From the NCBI GenBank assembly GCA_025175895.1, contig CM045993.1, positions 48,302,621-48,366,620 on the forward strand: a DNA stretch of 64,000 bases. The letters are read 5' to 3'. The notes under the pieces were generated by a model that made no database searches, was not told the origin of the DNA, and saw only the letters and a program-made list of their open reading frames with translations. This document shows, piece after piece, positions 22,040 through 34,770 of the stretch. Position 1 is the first letter of the stretch, and each line of letters starts with the position of its first letter. The stretch comes from Wurfbainia villosa. Taxonomy: Eukaryota; Streptophyta; Magnoliopsida; Zingiberales; Zingiberaceae. The position numbers and the translations under genes are program-made.

Positions 22040-22450
22040 CACTACACCAAAAAATCGAATAGACAACGGTGAAAAACCGTTGTCTATTAGCCAAAAAATC
22101 TGTGGTTAATCGACCTGTTGTGAAAAGTGGGTCGGTCAAAGACAACGGTGAAAAACCGTTGTCTATTAGAAAAAAAAACCGTGGTAAATCGACCCATTGT
22201 GAATAGTGGTTTGGTCAAAGACAACGGTGAAAAACCGTTGTCTTTTCAAAGATAAGACAACGGTTTTTAACCGTTGTCTTTGACCAAACCACTATTCACA
22301 ACGGGTCGATTTACCACGGTTTTTTTTCTAATAGACAACGGGTTTTCACCGTTGTCTTTCCTTAAATCTACAACGGTTTTTCACCGTTGTCTTTGACTGA
22401 CCCCCGATTTACCACGGTTTTTTTTTGCTCATAGACAACGGTTTTTCAGC
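22040..22450. repeat. CACTA left terminal and subterminal repeats with long inverted repeat
   Basis: TIR at 22040-22056, then repeated AGACAACGGTGAAAAACCGTTGTC-like units. Arms 22139-22244 and 22254-22359 are near-perfect inverse copies of about 105 bp around a 9-base loop. From 22450 to 22721 the sequence is AT-rich and non-coding. Confidence 0.85.
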
Positions 22451-22721
22451 GTTGTCATTTCTCAACACATATATACACATAATAAACCGTTGTAGATGTT
22501 GCATTTTTAATATAAATCATACAACATCAATAAGATATATACACTCGCACTTGTAGCAATGTAAAGTACAAGGTCACATTACATTTTAAATGATCACTTT
22601 TACCGATATATATGAAAAAGTACTGTGGAAAAACAACTACACATCATATGCACCAAAAGTATTTGCATAGCAAAACACTTATAGAATGTAACCAAAAGAT
22701 GTATGTACACTTAAATCTCTC

Positions 22722-25700
22722 CTAATCATAAGATATGTGATCTTGTATGCAATCAGCCCACTCCGAACGTACTTCATCAATTTCCTTTGCAGCTATCACA
22801 GAATTTGCGAACTGTATGTGAAAAAATGAAAATGTAATTAAACGCTATGGTATCAATAAGAAAATTTGAAAATATATCTAATATTACTATTGATCGTAGG
22901 GAAGACATGTCAAAGGATGCGGCGCCTTCAATTATCTCTCTCATATATCGTAAAACAAAACACCCGCATTGAGCTCCATCCGGTTGAAGGGGAACCTGTG
23001 ATGGAAAAAAATTATAGTAGTTATTCTGATAGTAAAATTTGATACATAAATTATACACGACATAAAAAAAGTTGGCATAAGGGAAAAAAATTGTCATTAA
23101 TTTCAATTGTTGCTTTTGTTTTATTTTCAATTATACATCTAGTAACCTCCTTAATTTCCCTACTTGAATTCAAAAAAAGTTGGTAGTTATTCCTTGAGCA
23201 ACATCTAGTACGAGTAAAAGTCTTTTAGAATTTAACTCCTCCTTGAGCTTCACTGGTAACCATTGTCAGATTTAGTGATGCCGCTTGAAGGCCATAGACC
23301 ATCTAGCCATGGCATAGGTTGAGATCCAGCACTCTGTTTCAGTACATTGGCATAGGTTGATACCTGACATCAGCACTAGCCATGCATTATTCTAGTAAAT
23401 CCTAAAACACTGTCATGGTTGAAAGTGGTATTCTCTTTAGGAACTAGATGCCATTTGCTATCATAACACTGCAACAAAGTGAGATTTATCTGAGTTTAAT
23501 AGAATTACTAATGACAAGATCTAGAGCAAAGAAGAAGATTTGCATATTTCTTTTAATGATTTAGTAAAAGTTATGACAGGCCTACACAACCTTTGCTTAC
23601 ATTGAAGTAATAATAAATTTGTAATAAGAATTTACTTTTACGATAGTTACACAACTTTTATCATTTGTTTTTTTCCTCTTGCAGGAGAATACAGGATGTA
23701 AACAGTTTACATGATCTTTCCTTAAATTCCTTGTGGCATAAAGTCACCTGATCACATGATGATTTTCAAGCTTGATTCTATTTTAAAAAATGCAACAATT
23801 AAGAGCGATAGTGAGAAAATTGCAAATTAGAAGGGTACTACCAGTATCGCAGGCAATTCAGAGCTCACTGTCATTTTGCTCTAGGAATCAGCATCGCAGC
23901 CATTTTAGAGCACAATGTCAATTTGCTCCAGAAGACAATGTCGATTGGCAAAACACTCCAGAATAGATTGGAGTAAGTAGGTCGATCAGACCACAATGTC
24001 AATTTAGCCACACTCAAGAAGCAGATCAAGGCAAAACAAAATGTCGGGGAGGAGGTCAGATCAAGGCAAAACAAAATGTTGGGGAGGAGGTCAGATTAGG
24101 ACTAGGGGATTTTGATGTGTGTAAATCATGCTATATTTTCACTACTCCATATGCATGCATTTTATCTCATTTCATATCCTAGGCATGTATTTTATCATGA
24201 TTCAGTTAAGTTTAGCATATTTTGGACGAAGAGACTGCTTTTGGGTGTTTTTGTGTTAACAGGGCGAAGAAGCAGGCATATCAAAACAACACAGGCGTGT
24301 TAGCAATCGACACGCCCGTGTCATGAGAGCCAGTGAACAACATGCCCTGGTTCAGGGATCGACACGCCCGTGTCAGGGGTTCCAGCAGCCAACACGCCCC
24401 AGTTCAGCCTTCGACATGCCCCAGTTCAAGCGCAACATGCTCAGTGGGAAATGCGTGACACGCCAGTGCAGCCTTCGACACGCCCCAGTTCAAGCGCAAC
24501 ACGCTCGGTGGGAATGCGCAACACGCCAGTGCCCTCATTTGGCATGGGCATGTTGGCTTGATTTTCTGCTTCTCAATTAAAGGGAAATCTATTGCCTTAA
24601 TTGAAGAGGAGGCCAAGGCTATAAAAGAGGAGATATTCTAACCCTACAGGAGGTCGGCGGGTGGTTAAGAGGACGACAGATAACTTGATTATCAAAATGT
24701 CACTAAATAATTCACAAATAACTTGATTATATAAATGTCACTAAATAACAAATAACTTGATTATATAAATGTCACTAAATAACAAATAACTTGATTATAT
24801 AAATGTCACTAAATAATTCAAATTATATAAGCTTCCCACGATGTAAAACATACCTTGATTATTTCCCACAAAGGGTGTTTCTTCCCGTGCTTGCCAATCT
24901 CTGTGTTGAACAATTTCAAGGCCCTTCATAAAATCATAAAAGATTATAGACTTTTAGTGCATATAGTATATATAAAAAAATTATAATAAATATTGACAAT
25001 ATTTTGCTACTAAAACTTACATCTTCACAACATTCTTCCAAGTCTCATCACGATTACGCTGACTGAGAGGATCCAATAATGAAACAACCTCTTTGTGAGG
25101 ATCGATGACAGTCAAAATCCAATGGAAACTACATATATACACAATAGTAATGCATGTAATTAAGCAAGTGTTTATCAAAGTAAAAAAATTAGCATTCCAC
25201 CTCTATTTTACACACCCTATGTTAACTGGAACCAAAACTAGCTGGTTTGGTGGTGTGCCATTCAACCTAGCTGCCAAACCAAGGGCCCTCTTAACAACTA
25301 ATGTGAAGTGACACCCAACAACATATGGATCCACAAATCTAAACCTCTCCAGCTTATTTTCCTCCTTCATCTTTTTATATAAATGCCTACCATTTAAACA
25401 TACAACAAAATGCATAAGACCAGGATAAATAAAACTCATAAATCAATAGTCAAAGTGTTAGTACATGAAAACAATATACGTACCATATGTACACAACTAT
25501 GCAATTGTATGAAATTGGTGCCAAGAAAGGAATGATGTCTTGAAGGCAAACACTAGCTTCAAACTTACCACCAAATACATCATACTCCAACATAAATTTC
25601 ATAGACTGGTGATCATGAAGAGCACGCTTGCAATAACAATACAACAGCCATAGTGATCTAGGCATATTTGATGATCGCACTGTTAATGATTGCACATTTG

Positions 25701-27713
25701 GTGATTGCAATCGATGCTTCCTTTTGGCACAGTCAGGTTTTTCCCCTTGACCTTATAGTTTATGAAAACATATACTTGTTAGGCACTTGTAGCATTTACC
25801 GAAGAATCTTGTGTTTGCATCAAGTGTCTGGGCCAAACTACATGTGATCCGATAGCATCACCATTGCTTTGACACACAGGGGTTGGAATTGGAAAAGGGG
25901 TGGTTTCATCAAATGCTTCATCAACCATTACGAAACAATGGTTCGTATGCTTACTTGGATCACCATTAAGATGCTCATCATCTCCCCCAATATTAACAAT
26001 TGTACCAAAAGCTACATGGATGCCAGATTCCACACTCAATGCAACTAATTGACCCTTGTAAGACAAAACATAATGCTTGTATAAAAATTAAATGTATTTA
26101 AATTGGACAATTTCAATGATATCATTAAAGATTAAAGATACCTGTAAAGGCGTAGCCTCATTAATAAACTCCACATCGGCATCACTGTCTGCTTTCATCT
26201 CATTTGATAGACCATGATCATAGTTAAATTCATTTTCCTGCAAGGTTGGAGGAAACTTCACACTACAACTTCCCTTCTCATCATTCTCAATCTCGCATTT
26301 GCCATTTTTGAAAACCATTGCTTCTAACTTGTTTATCCGATCCTCCTGTTCTAAAATTTTTTTATGTTGCTCCAACAACATATTTTGTTGATCATTAAAT
26401 ACAGCTTGCTGAACGTGAGACCCCCATTTTGACAAGCCAAAGTATGTACTTGGAGTGACGTAAGCTCCAACTGCCCTTATACGCCCACCATGTTCCTTAG
26501 ATTCAAGTGCAACTGTTAGAATGTCTTGTGTCGGTTCACCAAGCATTAACTTTCCCTCCCTCTTTTGTAAGATACCATCATCCAGCAATGCACAAAAACA
26601 TATATTGACTAATATTTGGATGGGAACCATTAACATAACAAGCCAAAATCTAAAACATTTACTTACAATTTTTGAGGTTGTTGCCTTCAGTTGATCACCA
26701 ACAAACTCCCCTTCTTTATTAAGTCGGACTTTCTTCCAAAGGATAGCTCGGTTGATTTCATTATCAGTAGATAATTCATCCTTATAATAAAAATAACAAA
26801 AGAATCAATATTATTTAAATACCTCTTCGTTAAGGTATCAAATTTATTGTAAGTGATAATTAAATATTACTTACTATTTCTTCAGCTAGGCGTGCATATC
26901 CTTTGTGAGAAAGTCGATGGGGGTATTTGTTTTGGGCTCTCCTTTCCTGTTGTTTCTCACTTAGTTCCTTAAAAAATAAACAAGACAACAATGCATTACC
27001 AATCACAATATTCAATTAAGAGTTAATTATTTGAGACATGAGATTTAAAAATCTTACTTTAAATTCATTAGACAAACAACTTATCACGAACTTGCTCCAT
27101 ATGTCTGCTGGAATATTTGATCCTGGAGGTGGCATATGCAACTTCTCTGGAGTTTTGTAATTGGGATAAATATAGTTTTGCGTGAGACTGCTTTTCCATT
27201 GGCGCCACTTATCATTTGACGAGGTCAAACATCCCTTTTTCCAAGCAACATCAACCTTGTACGCCAACTACAAATCCATAAAAAAATGGATAAACATCAA
27301 ATGTTAATAAACACAAACAAAAATATTAGTTTATATTTGAAGAATAAAAGTATGGTCATTTATATTTACATTCACGGCTTCCCACACACGCTCCTTGATG
27401 TCAATAGGAACATGCTTCCAAGTATTGTAAGTTATTGGTACTTTCTCTCGAACAATCTGGCCAAGTGAACTTTGCATTTTAACTGCATTTTCCCCAATAG
27501 GCTGTCCCCGATTATTGAATTCAACTTTCAGTATAATGCCCTTATTCCTTAGCCTTGAAATACTGTCCATATGTGTAGGACCTCTACTCATTTTGTTTGA
27601 TTGAGTGGCAGTGGAATCCTGTGTGCACCAACATTTTCCTCGCCTAATAAATCATGTTTTTCCTTACCCTTGTCAAGGTTTGTACCTCCTCGTTTGCTTT
27701 GATTTTTTTTCAT
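22722..27713 (-). CDS. CACTA second gene: Transposase_24 domain plus Ulp1-like protease, multi-exon
   Basis: Predicted exons with GT-AG borders (minus strand order): 27370-27713, 27058-27267, 26875-26967, 26667-26780, about 26142-26630, about 25795-26055, about 25495-25745, about 25210-25395, 25021-25128, 24854-24923, 22888-22995, 22722-22811. The first five fit the plant Ptta/En/Spm transposase family (Transposase_24): MSRGPTHMDSISRLRNKG, GQPIGENA, EHGGRIRAVGAYVTPSTYFG, followed by a coiled-coil-like LLEQHKKILEQEDRINKLE. The last exons form a C48 (Ulp1/SUMO-protease-like) domain: His in HWILTVIDPHKE (25122-25124), Asp in LLDPLSQ (25071-25073), Gln and Cys in QPDGAQCGCFVLRYM (22966-22971). 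All key residues are present. Splice phases at exons 4-5 and 6-7 and the true start (27713 or 27591) are unsure. Role in transposition is inferred. Confidence 0.7.
23000..24114. other. Large intron sequence in the CACTA second gene
   Basis: Non-coding, AT-rich, between the exons at 22888-22995 and 24854-24923. It includes a tandem duplication of a 35-bp unit (GATCAAGGCAAAACAAAATG at its start) at about 24023-24093. Otherwise I recognise nothing. Confidence 0.5.
24115..24675 (+). mobile_element. Truncated Tat-like gypsy LTR inside the CACTA intron
   Basis: Begins TGATGTGTGTAAATCATG at 24115. It has repeated GC-rich motifs of the type GACACGCCCGTGTC (24308-24320, 24360-24373 and several variants to about 24530) and then a TATA box TATAAAAG at 24620-24627. 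U3-to-promoter layout matches Tat/Retand-type LTRs. The 3' part is lacking. Small open frames here (24323-24580) are not genes. Confidence 0.6.
24681..24830. repeat. 34-bp tandem repeat, four copies
   Basis: Unit TAACTTGATTATATAAATGT followed by CACTAAATAACAAA. The middle two copies are identical; the outer two carry small changes (ATCAAAATG, AATTCA). It lies just left of the exon at 24854-24923. Confidence 0.85.
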
Positions 27714-28431
27714 AGAGTTGACAACCTATTAATCACAAAATCTGCACTTGGCAAATATAAGGTAAATATCATAAATTACTGACAATTAATATTAAACTTG
27801 CAACTTCTGTCTTGTGTGAGTTGACAAAAAAAATTTAGCTTTAGATTAATATAATCTACAATTGGCATGCTTAGTATCCTTAATTATATAAAAGTTCATG
27901 AACATAACTCATATACAAATAAGCAAGTTTATTTTCAACAGGAATATAATCATGTTGCAGTCCACACGTAGCTGAGCTTGCTAAAATATGTGCAAATATT
28001 AAGAAAAACAAATAACAAGTAAGCAATACAAAGTTGAAATTCTTACAATCTCCTGTAAGGGTTGATAAATTTGGAGGTGCAGCGACTATCACAAAGGATC
28101 AAACTGACATTTCATTATTGTGTTACAAAATTATCTGACATATAAAGCAATATCGTTTACCAAACCAGATTTGATGTCGGTGTGGTAAACGATCATCAAA
28201 TTTATGGGATAAAGAGTATCATTTACAGATAACAGATAATAGATAAAGCAGTATCATCTACCAAAACAGAAATAATCGAGTGACAAATAAAATAAAGCAA
28301 TCCCATAAGATATAGCAAATTTATGGGAAAAAAATATAATTCCAATCCAAAGTAACACAAGGTGACACAAAGACAAACCAAAACATTAACGTAGGATTTA
28401 AATTTAAATATAATTTCCACACTAAGGTAAA
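27714..28431. other. Spacer between the two CACTA genes
   Basis: Non-coding AT-rich sequence between the end of the TNP2-type gene and the start of the second gene. Presumably holds the promoter of the latter; no clear TATA box was picked out. Confidence 0.5.
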
Positions 28432-31400
28432 ACATCATCAACCCAAGTTCCGTCACAATCTTCACGCATGCACGGTGGTTCATTGTCATCTAATTCGTCA
28501 ACATCCATTATTGGGAGCCCTCGGGAAAAACATTGATAGTTGGTTGCAGTTTCTTCCAAATTATCACCAATAATATTTTCAAAGTAGTCTCTACTAGGAG
28601 TTGCAAGTGCAATGGACTATGGGATCTTCAGGGTCTTCAAGGTAAAAAACTTGTTTCGCTTGACTACCTAAGATGAATGAATCAGATTTAAACCCTATCC
28701 TTTTGAGGTTTACTAATGTGAAACCATGTTCATATACTTTAATACCACCATTATTATCAACCCAACTACATTTAAACACTGGAATTCGATAGAGATGGTA
28801 ATCGAGCTCCCATATTTCATCAATAATGCCATAGAATACAATGTCTGACACAATTGGATTCCTATCCTTTGCTCTAGAAAGTTGCATAGTCTTTGCAACT
28901 AAGCTTACTCCAGAATTTTGCACTACCCGCACGTCATCACGCTCTTTTGTGTGATAAGTAACCCCAGCAATTAAATATGCAGAATACTTGAATACTCGCA
29001 TGCTTGGTCCATGCGCCAACCACTTTAATTGTTCAGAGATTTGATGTGTCGAATGGTTAATTGCATTTGCAACCTATAAATTGCAAAATGCAAAAGTTGA
29101 ATTATATATTAATCTTCATAAATTATAAATACCCCCCATTAATTTGCATGTAACTTACAGTATCACGCAACCACAGAATAAAAGTCCGATTGTGCTCATC
29201 TTGTAACCACTTTTTTGACTTTGCTTTCTGATGAAATGTTGCCTTCAAATGAGCCATGTGTTTGCTATTGAAGAAACGATTAGATACTAGAATTTAATGT
29301 CGCATTTGAATGTAGCAATGAGTTGGAGAAATTACTCGATATATGGCTCTATCTCATCATTATTTTCTAATACGTGACGATGTGCTTGCTCCCACTCCTC
29401 ATGATTGGTGGAGTGCACTCGATCTCGTGATAAAGATCTGGTAAACTCTAATTGACGATTCCTTGTTGGGATGCCAACAATGTGCACATTAAACAGGTAG
29501 TCTGAGCAAAATTCTAGAGCCTCCTCAACAATATAACATTCGGCTATACAACCTTGAATTATTGCGGTTTCGCACATAACCTTTCAATGTTTTCATGAAT
29601 CTTTCAAATGGGTACATCCATCTATACCAAACTGGTCCACACAAGTTAACCTCACGACTGAGGTGAATAAATAAATGGAGCATGACATCAAAAAATGAAG
29701 GAGGAAAATATTTTTCAAGTAAGCACAATGTTGTCACAATATCTCTTTGCATATCATCTAACTTCGAGACATCTATCACTTTGCTACACAACCTGTTGAA
29801 GAAAAAGCACAATCGAGTGATAGTATATCTAACATATTTGGGTAAGACACCACGAATGGCAACTGGAAGTAACTGTTGCATCAAAGTGTGACAATCGTGT
29901 GATTTCATACCAAAAAGTTGCAATTCCTTCATTGATACAAGGCTTCTAATATTGGATGAATAACCTGTAGGAACCTTCATTCCCAACAAGGAGCTACAAA
30001 ATTTCCTTTTCTCATCTTTACTTAATGTATAACATGCCGCTGGCAAAAAAGTTTTCTTTTTCCCTCCCTTTGGTGCCAATTCCAACCTGACATTCATATC
30101 CACAAGGCCTAGGTGTGCTGCTAATCCATCTTTTGTTTTCCCTGGAATGCCAAGTAATGTGCCGACCAGGCTTTCACATATATTTTTCTCGATGTGCATC
30201 ACATCAAGAACATGTCGGACATGTAGATGCTCCCAATACGCAAGTTGGAAGAATATTGATTTCTTCTTCCAATATGGATGACTACCATCCTATGATGCTT
30301 GAAGTTTTCTGTTCATTTTTCCCCAACGATAATTAATTTTATTAACTGTTTTGGAAATATCACGACCACTCAATGGTCTCAGTGCAATGTTAAAGTCTTG
30401 CTTTCCATCAAATGCTTTCTTTTGCCTTCGATAAGGATGGTTCTCAGGAAGAAACCTTCTATGGCCTATGAATGACATTTTTCTACTATGTTTCAATCTT
30501 TTTGCACATGTGTTTTCACCACAGATAGGACATGCATTATATCCTTTCACGCGACATCCAGAAAGGTTTCCATATGCCGGAAAGTCATTAATTTTCCATA
30601 ATAAGACTGCCTTAAGGGTGAATCTTTCTTGTCGATATGCATCATATGCTTCAATACCTTCTTCCCATAACTGCTTTAAGTCATCAATCAAAGGTGCTAG
30701 ATAAACATCAATATCATTCCATGGTTGTTAATGACCCGATATTAATAAAGTAAGCATCATAAATTTTCTCGTCATACACAAAAATGGAGGAAGATTGTAA
30801 GTGATCAACAAAACTGGCCAACAACTATACGTAGAACTCATCAATCTATGTGGATTTATTCCATCTGCCGATATGGCCAATCTCAAATTTCTTGGCTCAT
30901 AAGAAAAATCTAGCCACTTATGGTCGACTACCTTCCAATTGGGTGAATCTGCTGGATGACGCAAATAACCATCACAAGTTCTACTATCAGCATGCCAGGT
31001 TAACACCTTAGAGGTTTCTTGGTTTCTAAACAATTTTTGAAATCTTGGAATAGGTGGAAAGTACCATAGGACCTTTGCAGGAACTCCTTCATTTACTTTT
31101 GAATTCTTGCATATCTTCCATCTTGAAAACCCACAAGTAGGACAATTGATACAATCTGCGTATTCCTTCTGATATAATATACAATCATTAGGACATGCAT
31201 GTATTTTTTCATATTCCATACCCAATACAGCCAAGGATTTCTTCGCAGCATACACTGATAAAGGCAATTCATTACCAGCTGGAAGCATTTCTCCCAACAA
31301 AGAAAGAATGTCTATGAATCCTTTATCGCTCCAACTATATTTGGCTTTCAAGTTGTACAATTTAACAATGGTAGATAACTTTGTAAATTGTGTACATCCA

Positions 31401-31810
31401 GGATATAAAGGTTTCTCAACATCATGGAGTAGGTTATTGAATATAGTTGGAATCTCATCATATTCATATGTCGCATTTACCATATCTACAAGCTTCTCAT
31501 CAAAGAAATTCTGTTCACCTTGTTGGCCTTGTTCACTATCATTCATTAAGTTCGTAAATGAGAGTTTTTCTCCATGCCATATCCACACTACGTATGTTAA
31601 ATCCATACCATTACTTCTTAAATGAGCCCTTGTGACATCAATACTGTTCCTTCTTAGGTTACCACACATGGCACATGGACAAGATATTGCATTAGAATCA
31701 CCAGAATTTTGCACTGCAAATTGCAAGAAGGACTCTACTCCATATGCATACTCAGGTGATAATCTATCCTTGAACATCCATTCTTTGTCCATTCGAGTGC
31801 AAGAAAACAT
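28432..31810 (-). pseudogene. TNP2-type CACTA transposase, disrupted
   Basis: Start 31810 (or the next Met at 31792, MDKEWMFKDRLSPEYAYGV, typical of the Transpos_assoc domain). N-terminal zinc-type cluster (CPCAMCGNLRRNS...HLRSNGMDLTY), then CPNDCILY...CINCPTCGFSRW, then the Transposase_21 region (LRLAISADGINPHRLMSS through CPICGENTCAKRLKHSRKM and HVLDVMHIEKNICESLVGTL). DUF4218-like part 29525-29950 (HDCHTLMQQLLPVAIRG, YRWMYPFERFMKTLK), DUF4216-like part 28594-29019. Predicted introns 29265-29335 and 29074-29158 (GT-AG). Breaks: TAA at 30728-30730, TAG at 30290-30292, a frameshift near 29570 and another near 28610. Apart from these the gene is complete, so loss of function looks recent compared with the LTR remnants around it. 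Confidence 0.88.
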
Positions 31811-32859
31811 TAATTGACAATTAAATAAACCTTCATAATACTTAACACCACTAGATCATTAATAAAGCAGCAGTAGATGCTTCAATGTATCAAACTTATA
31901 TTTCCAGGATAAGAAGGTAATATGAAGTAACTTAAATTTGTATATGATCTAGCTGTCCACCTAAGCTAAAGTTAGAAAGTACAAACAAAGCAGCTGTTCA
32001 GTGAATAAAATATAAATATAAGTAGAAACTAACGATAAATACAGACAAAGCAGCTGTTCAGTGAATTAAATATAAATTTTAGGGGTTGGAATGTACTATA
32101 AAGTAAAAAATTTAAACTAAATTTATAAACAGACATTTTATATTATAGAAAATACCGAGAGAATGGCTTCTAGAATAGATAAATACGATGTACAAACGAT
32201 GATATAAGGTGAATAATCTTCATGAAGAATAAGGTTGGAACATAACTGGATTTTCTGTATGCGCAGATACCGGATTATCTGCGGTTCAATGGATAGAAAC
32301 AATCCAACTCAAACCTTCTTAACCAATAAAGGTTTGAAGGCACAACATGAAAACCCTAAACCAAGAGTTTATGACGAACTGTTGGGGCCGGAATCGAGAT
32401 CTTTGAACGATGGACGAAGGCCGACGGACGGAGGTCGAGCAATGGCCGACAGAAAAGGAAGAGAACGAACAGAGGGTGACCGACCGTGAGAATGCAGCAC
32501 GGAAGAAGATGGGATGGACAAGCGCGCAACGGAGAACGGGGGAGGTTTTTTGGGAAGTAGGAACCGCGGAGGTTTTCGGAAAGTAAGAACGACGGAGAAG
32601 TTTAGGGAAGATTTATTTAACCTAACAAATTTTTAAATATATATAACAACTTTAAAAAAAAATATTGTTGTAATATATTGTTTAAAAAATATATATAAAC
32701 TTTTAAAAATATTGTTGTAAACATATATATTTATAATTTTTTTTAAAAAAAACTTATTTCCAATAATTTAAAAAAAATAGTATTAATAATTAAAAAAAGA
32801 ATTTCACCGTTGTTTTATAATAATAAAATAGTATTAATAGTATTATAAACTTTTAAAAT
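31811..32859. other. CACTA 5' region upstream of the transposase
   Basis: 31811-32230 AT-rich; 32270-32600 distinctly GC-rich with many CG dinucleotides (GACGGACGG, GACCGACCG), which may be the promoter/5' leader of the minus-strand transposase gene. 32600-32860 is extremely AT-rich. The open frame 32235-32489 has no recognisable product. Confidence 0.45.
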
Positions 32860-33195
32860 TTCATTGACAACGGTTTAAAACCGTTGTAATATTATCACAA
32901 CGACAACAAAAAATTCTCATTGACAACGGTTGATTGCACCGTTGTCCCAACTGTTGTTAAGATAAAAAAAACCTTAAAGACAACAGTTCTGGAAAATCGT
33001 TGTAAAATATGTTGTTGATTTTAAAAAAAATATGCTCAACGACAATGGATACTATTAAACCGTTGTCTTTTGTGTGATATGGGTGCTCAAAGACAACGGT
33101 TTTGTCAAAAACCATTGTCTTTTAACAAAAAGACAATGGTTTCTCCTAAAACCGTTGTCTTTGTGGTGTTGTCTTTTGCCATTTTTGTTGTAGTG
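32860..33195. repeat. CACTA right subterminal repeats and terminal inverted repeat
   Basis: Series of GACAACGG and CCGTTGTC motifs, often paired as palindromes with 6-12 base spacers (for example 32869-32889, 33095-33121, 33131-33161), ending ATTTTTGTTGTAGTG at 33195. Confidence 0.85.
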
Positions 33196-33198
33196 AAC

Positions 33199-33534
33199 TC
33201 ATTGAGGATTTTGGCAAAGGTTCTTGAGCGATTTTGAAGCGAAGTGTTGGTGCATTTCAGGGTCTTCAAAGGCTTCCAAAGCAACCAAAAGAGCTCTCAA
33301 GCAAAGATTGTTGTGTAATATTTTCTTTGCTTGTATTTCATTTCTTCTTTGTAATACTTGTTGTATTTTCATTGTAGCTCTTTGTAAGGGGTTTCTCCAC
33401 CTTCGGTGTGTTATCGAGAAGGAGGAAGAGTATAATGGGTATGGATCACTAACTTACCGTGGAGTAAGAAGCGTAGGTTTTGAACCACATAAATCTTATG
33501 TATTGCTTGTTGTATGCTTGATTGTCCAAGGTCA
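33199..33534 (+). mobile_element. Fragment of a gag-only-family LTR, right part
   Basis: Continuation of 21515-22039 after the CACTA element. Blocks such as GGTTTCTCCACCTTCGGTG (near 33388) and GTGGAGTAAGAAGCGTAGGT (near 33460) resemble, in reverse, LTR C and LTR D. The 3' end with the C-tract motif is missing. The open frame 33224-33586 overlaps this and the next LTR and is not a gene. Confidence 0.6.
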
Positions 33535-34770
33535 ATCAAGAGATTCTAGGATTTCGATGTCACTTGTGCTCTTTAGAATGTGTTGAAATTTTATACTCCT
33601 AAGTTCTCTAATTACATTTTTGTGGGAGGATCATCAAGTGTAATCCCGGTAAACTTTTTCTTCTACACGAGACTTACCTAATTTTCTAGAGCATTCCTTT
33701 CGGATCCATAGAGCTCAAGAGGTTGTTGTCGCTGGCTATCCCCTGTCAAGGGTCCTACAACCACTGAGTTTATTTATCCTACTTCGTGGCCCCTAGATAA
33801 ACTAGGTTCATGGAGTTCTGAGATGTCTTATGTTACCCCCATAAACAGGTGGACCAAGTTTCATGCCCTACTTTTTTATGACCTATTGTCTACGGTTTTG
33901 AGAGGGAGGATGACCATTCAGTTCCTCCTTGATTCAGTTTCGATATAGAGGCTTTTGACCTCTATATCGACTATGCATTGTAGAAATAGAACCAAGTCAT
34001 AATTATCATTGAACTAGAAAACATAAATCACAAACATAATTAAAAGACATTAATATATATTTGTTCTAACATGTCCAACAAGCACAAGCTACTCCCTAAT
34101 ACTAGAATCAAAGTCTCTACTTCATAAATATCGAAGGAAAACACAAGACATTATATTCTTAATCATTACAACAAAACAACAATTAAAATATAAGAAATAC
34201 ACCCTTTTTGGTTTGTCAAGTCGTCTTGGCAGCCTTCCGGTGTATTAGAGCTTTGTCGCCGGCCTTGAGTCACCTTCCTCCTCCCCGTTTGTGAGCCTCC
34301 GGTGCTTTTTTAGGTCACCCCTTTTTGTCGTCCCAACCGTCGTATCCCCCCTAGGGTTAGGCATGCCTTCCCTTATATAGGAGTGAACCTGACTCTCCTT
34401 ATTTTCCCGTGAAACCAGATTTCCTTATTCTGCATTGCCGCCACATGCTAGAAGTTGGGACTTGAAAACTGGATTTGGGAAAAGGCACGATTGTGTCTTC
34501 CTTTGGAGCACAATATGGATATCGTCTTTTCGTCCCAAAGCGTGCCTGTGTCTCCGGAACACGGCCAGAGCATGCTCTTCTTCATCTTGCTTCGTTTGGC
34601 ATGTTATTTAGCTCCAAAAACTTTGTCCTGCACATAAAAGTAATGAAAGAAGATCTTCGAACTAGAAAATGGCAAATAAGTGCAAAGTAAAGGAAATATC
34701 CATGAAAAACCACAAAATGCAATAAGATGTGTGCTAAAACTACTCCTAAAACCTTATATGTTTTATACAC
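33535..34770 (-). mobile_element. Athila-like LTR fragment (minus strand)
   Basis: Collinear with 1640-2815 of the first LTR: GATTCTAGGA, GTGGGAGGATCATCA, AGAGCTCAAG(A/G)GGTTG, CACAAGCTACTCCCTAAT and AATAAGATGTGTGC recur in the same order. The portion matching 1368-1630 is missing at the left. Diverged, non-coding. Bases 34771-34853 to its right are unassigned. Confidence 0.7.

Larger units (their letters stand above)
22040..33195 (-). mobile_element. CACTA (En/Spm-type) DNA transposon
   Basis: 11,156 bp. Left end CACTACACCAAAAAATC, right end the inverse of CACTACAACAAAAATGG, with the three-base duplication AAC at 22037-22039 and 33196-33198, as CACTA elements make. Both subterminal regions are full of ACAACGG/CCGTTGT palindromes, the usual binding-site-like arrays. 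Two genes on the minus strand: a TNP2-type transposase (28432-31810) followed by a Transposase_24/Ulp1 gene (22722-27713). The first is broken, so the copy is probably immobile unless helped in trans. Confidence 0.92.

Noticed and set aside
22040..22450. Regularly spaced palindromic repeats resembling a CRISPR array
   Set aside because: Plant context, irregular spacers, and clear CACTA terminal repeats with a three-base target duplication explain them.
32235..32489. Arg-rich 84-codon frame in the CACTA 5' region
   Set aside because: GC-rich promoter/leader sequence opposite in strand to both CACTA genes; no recognisable product.
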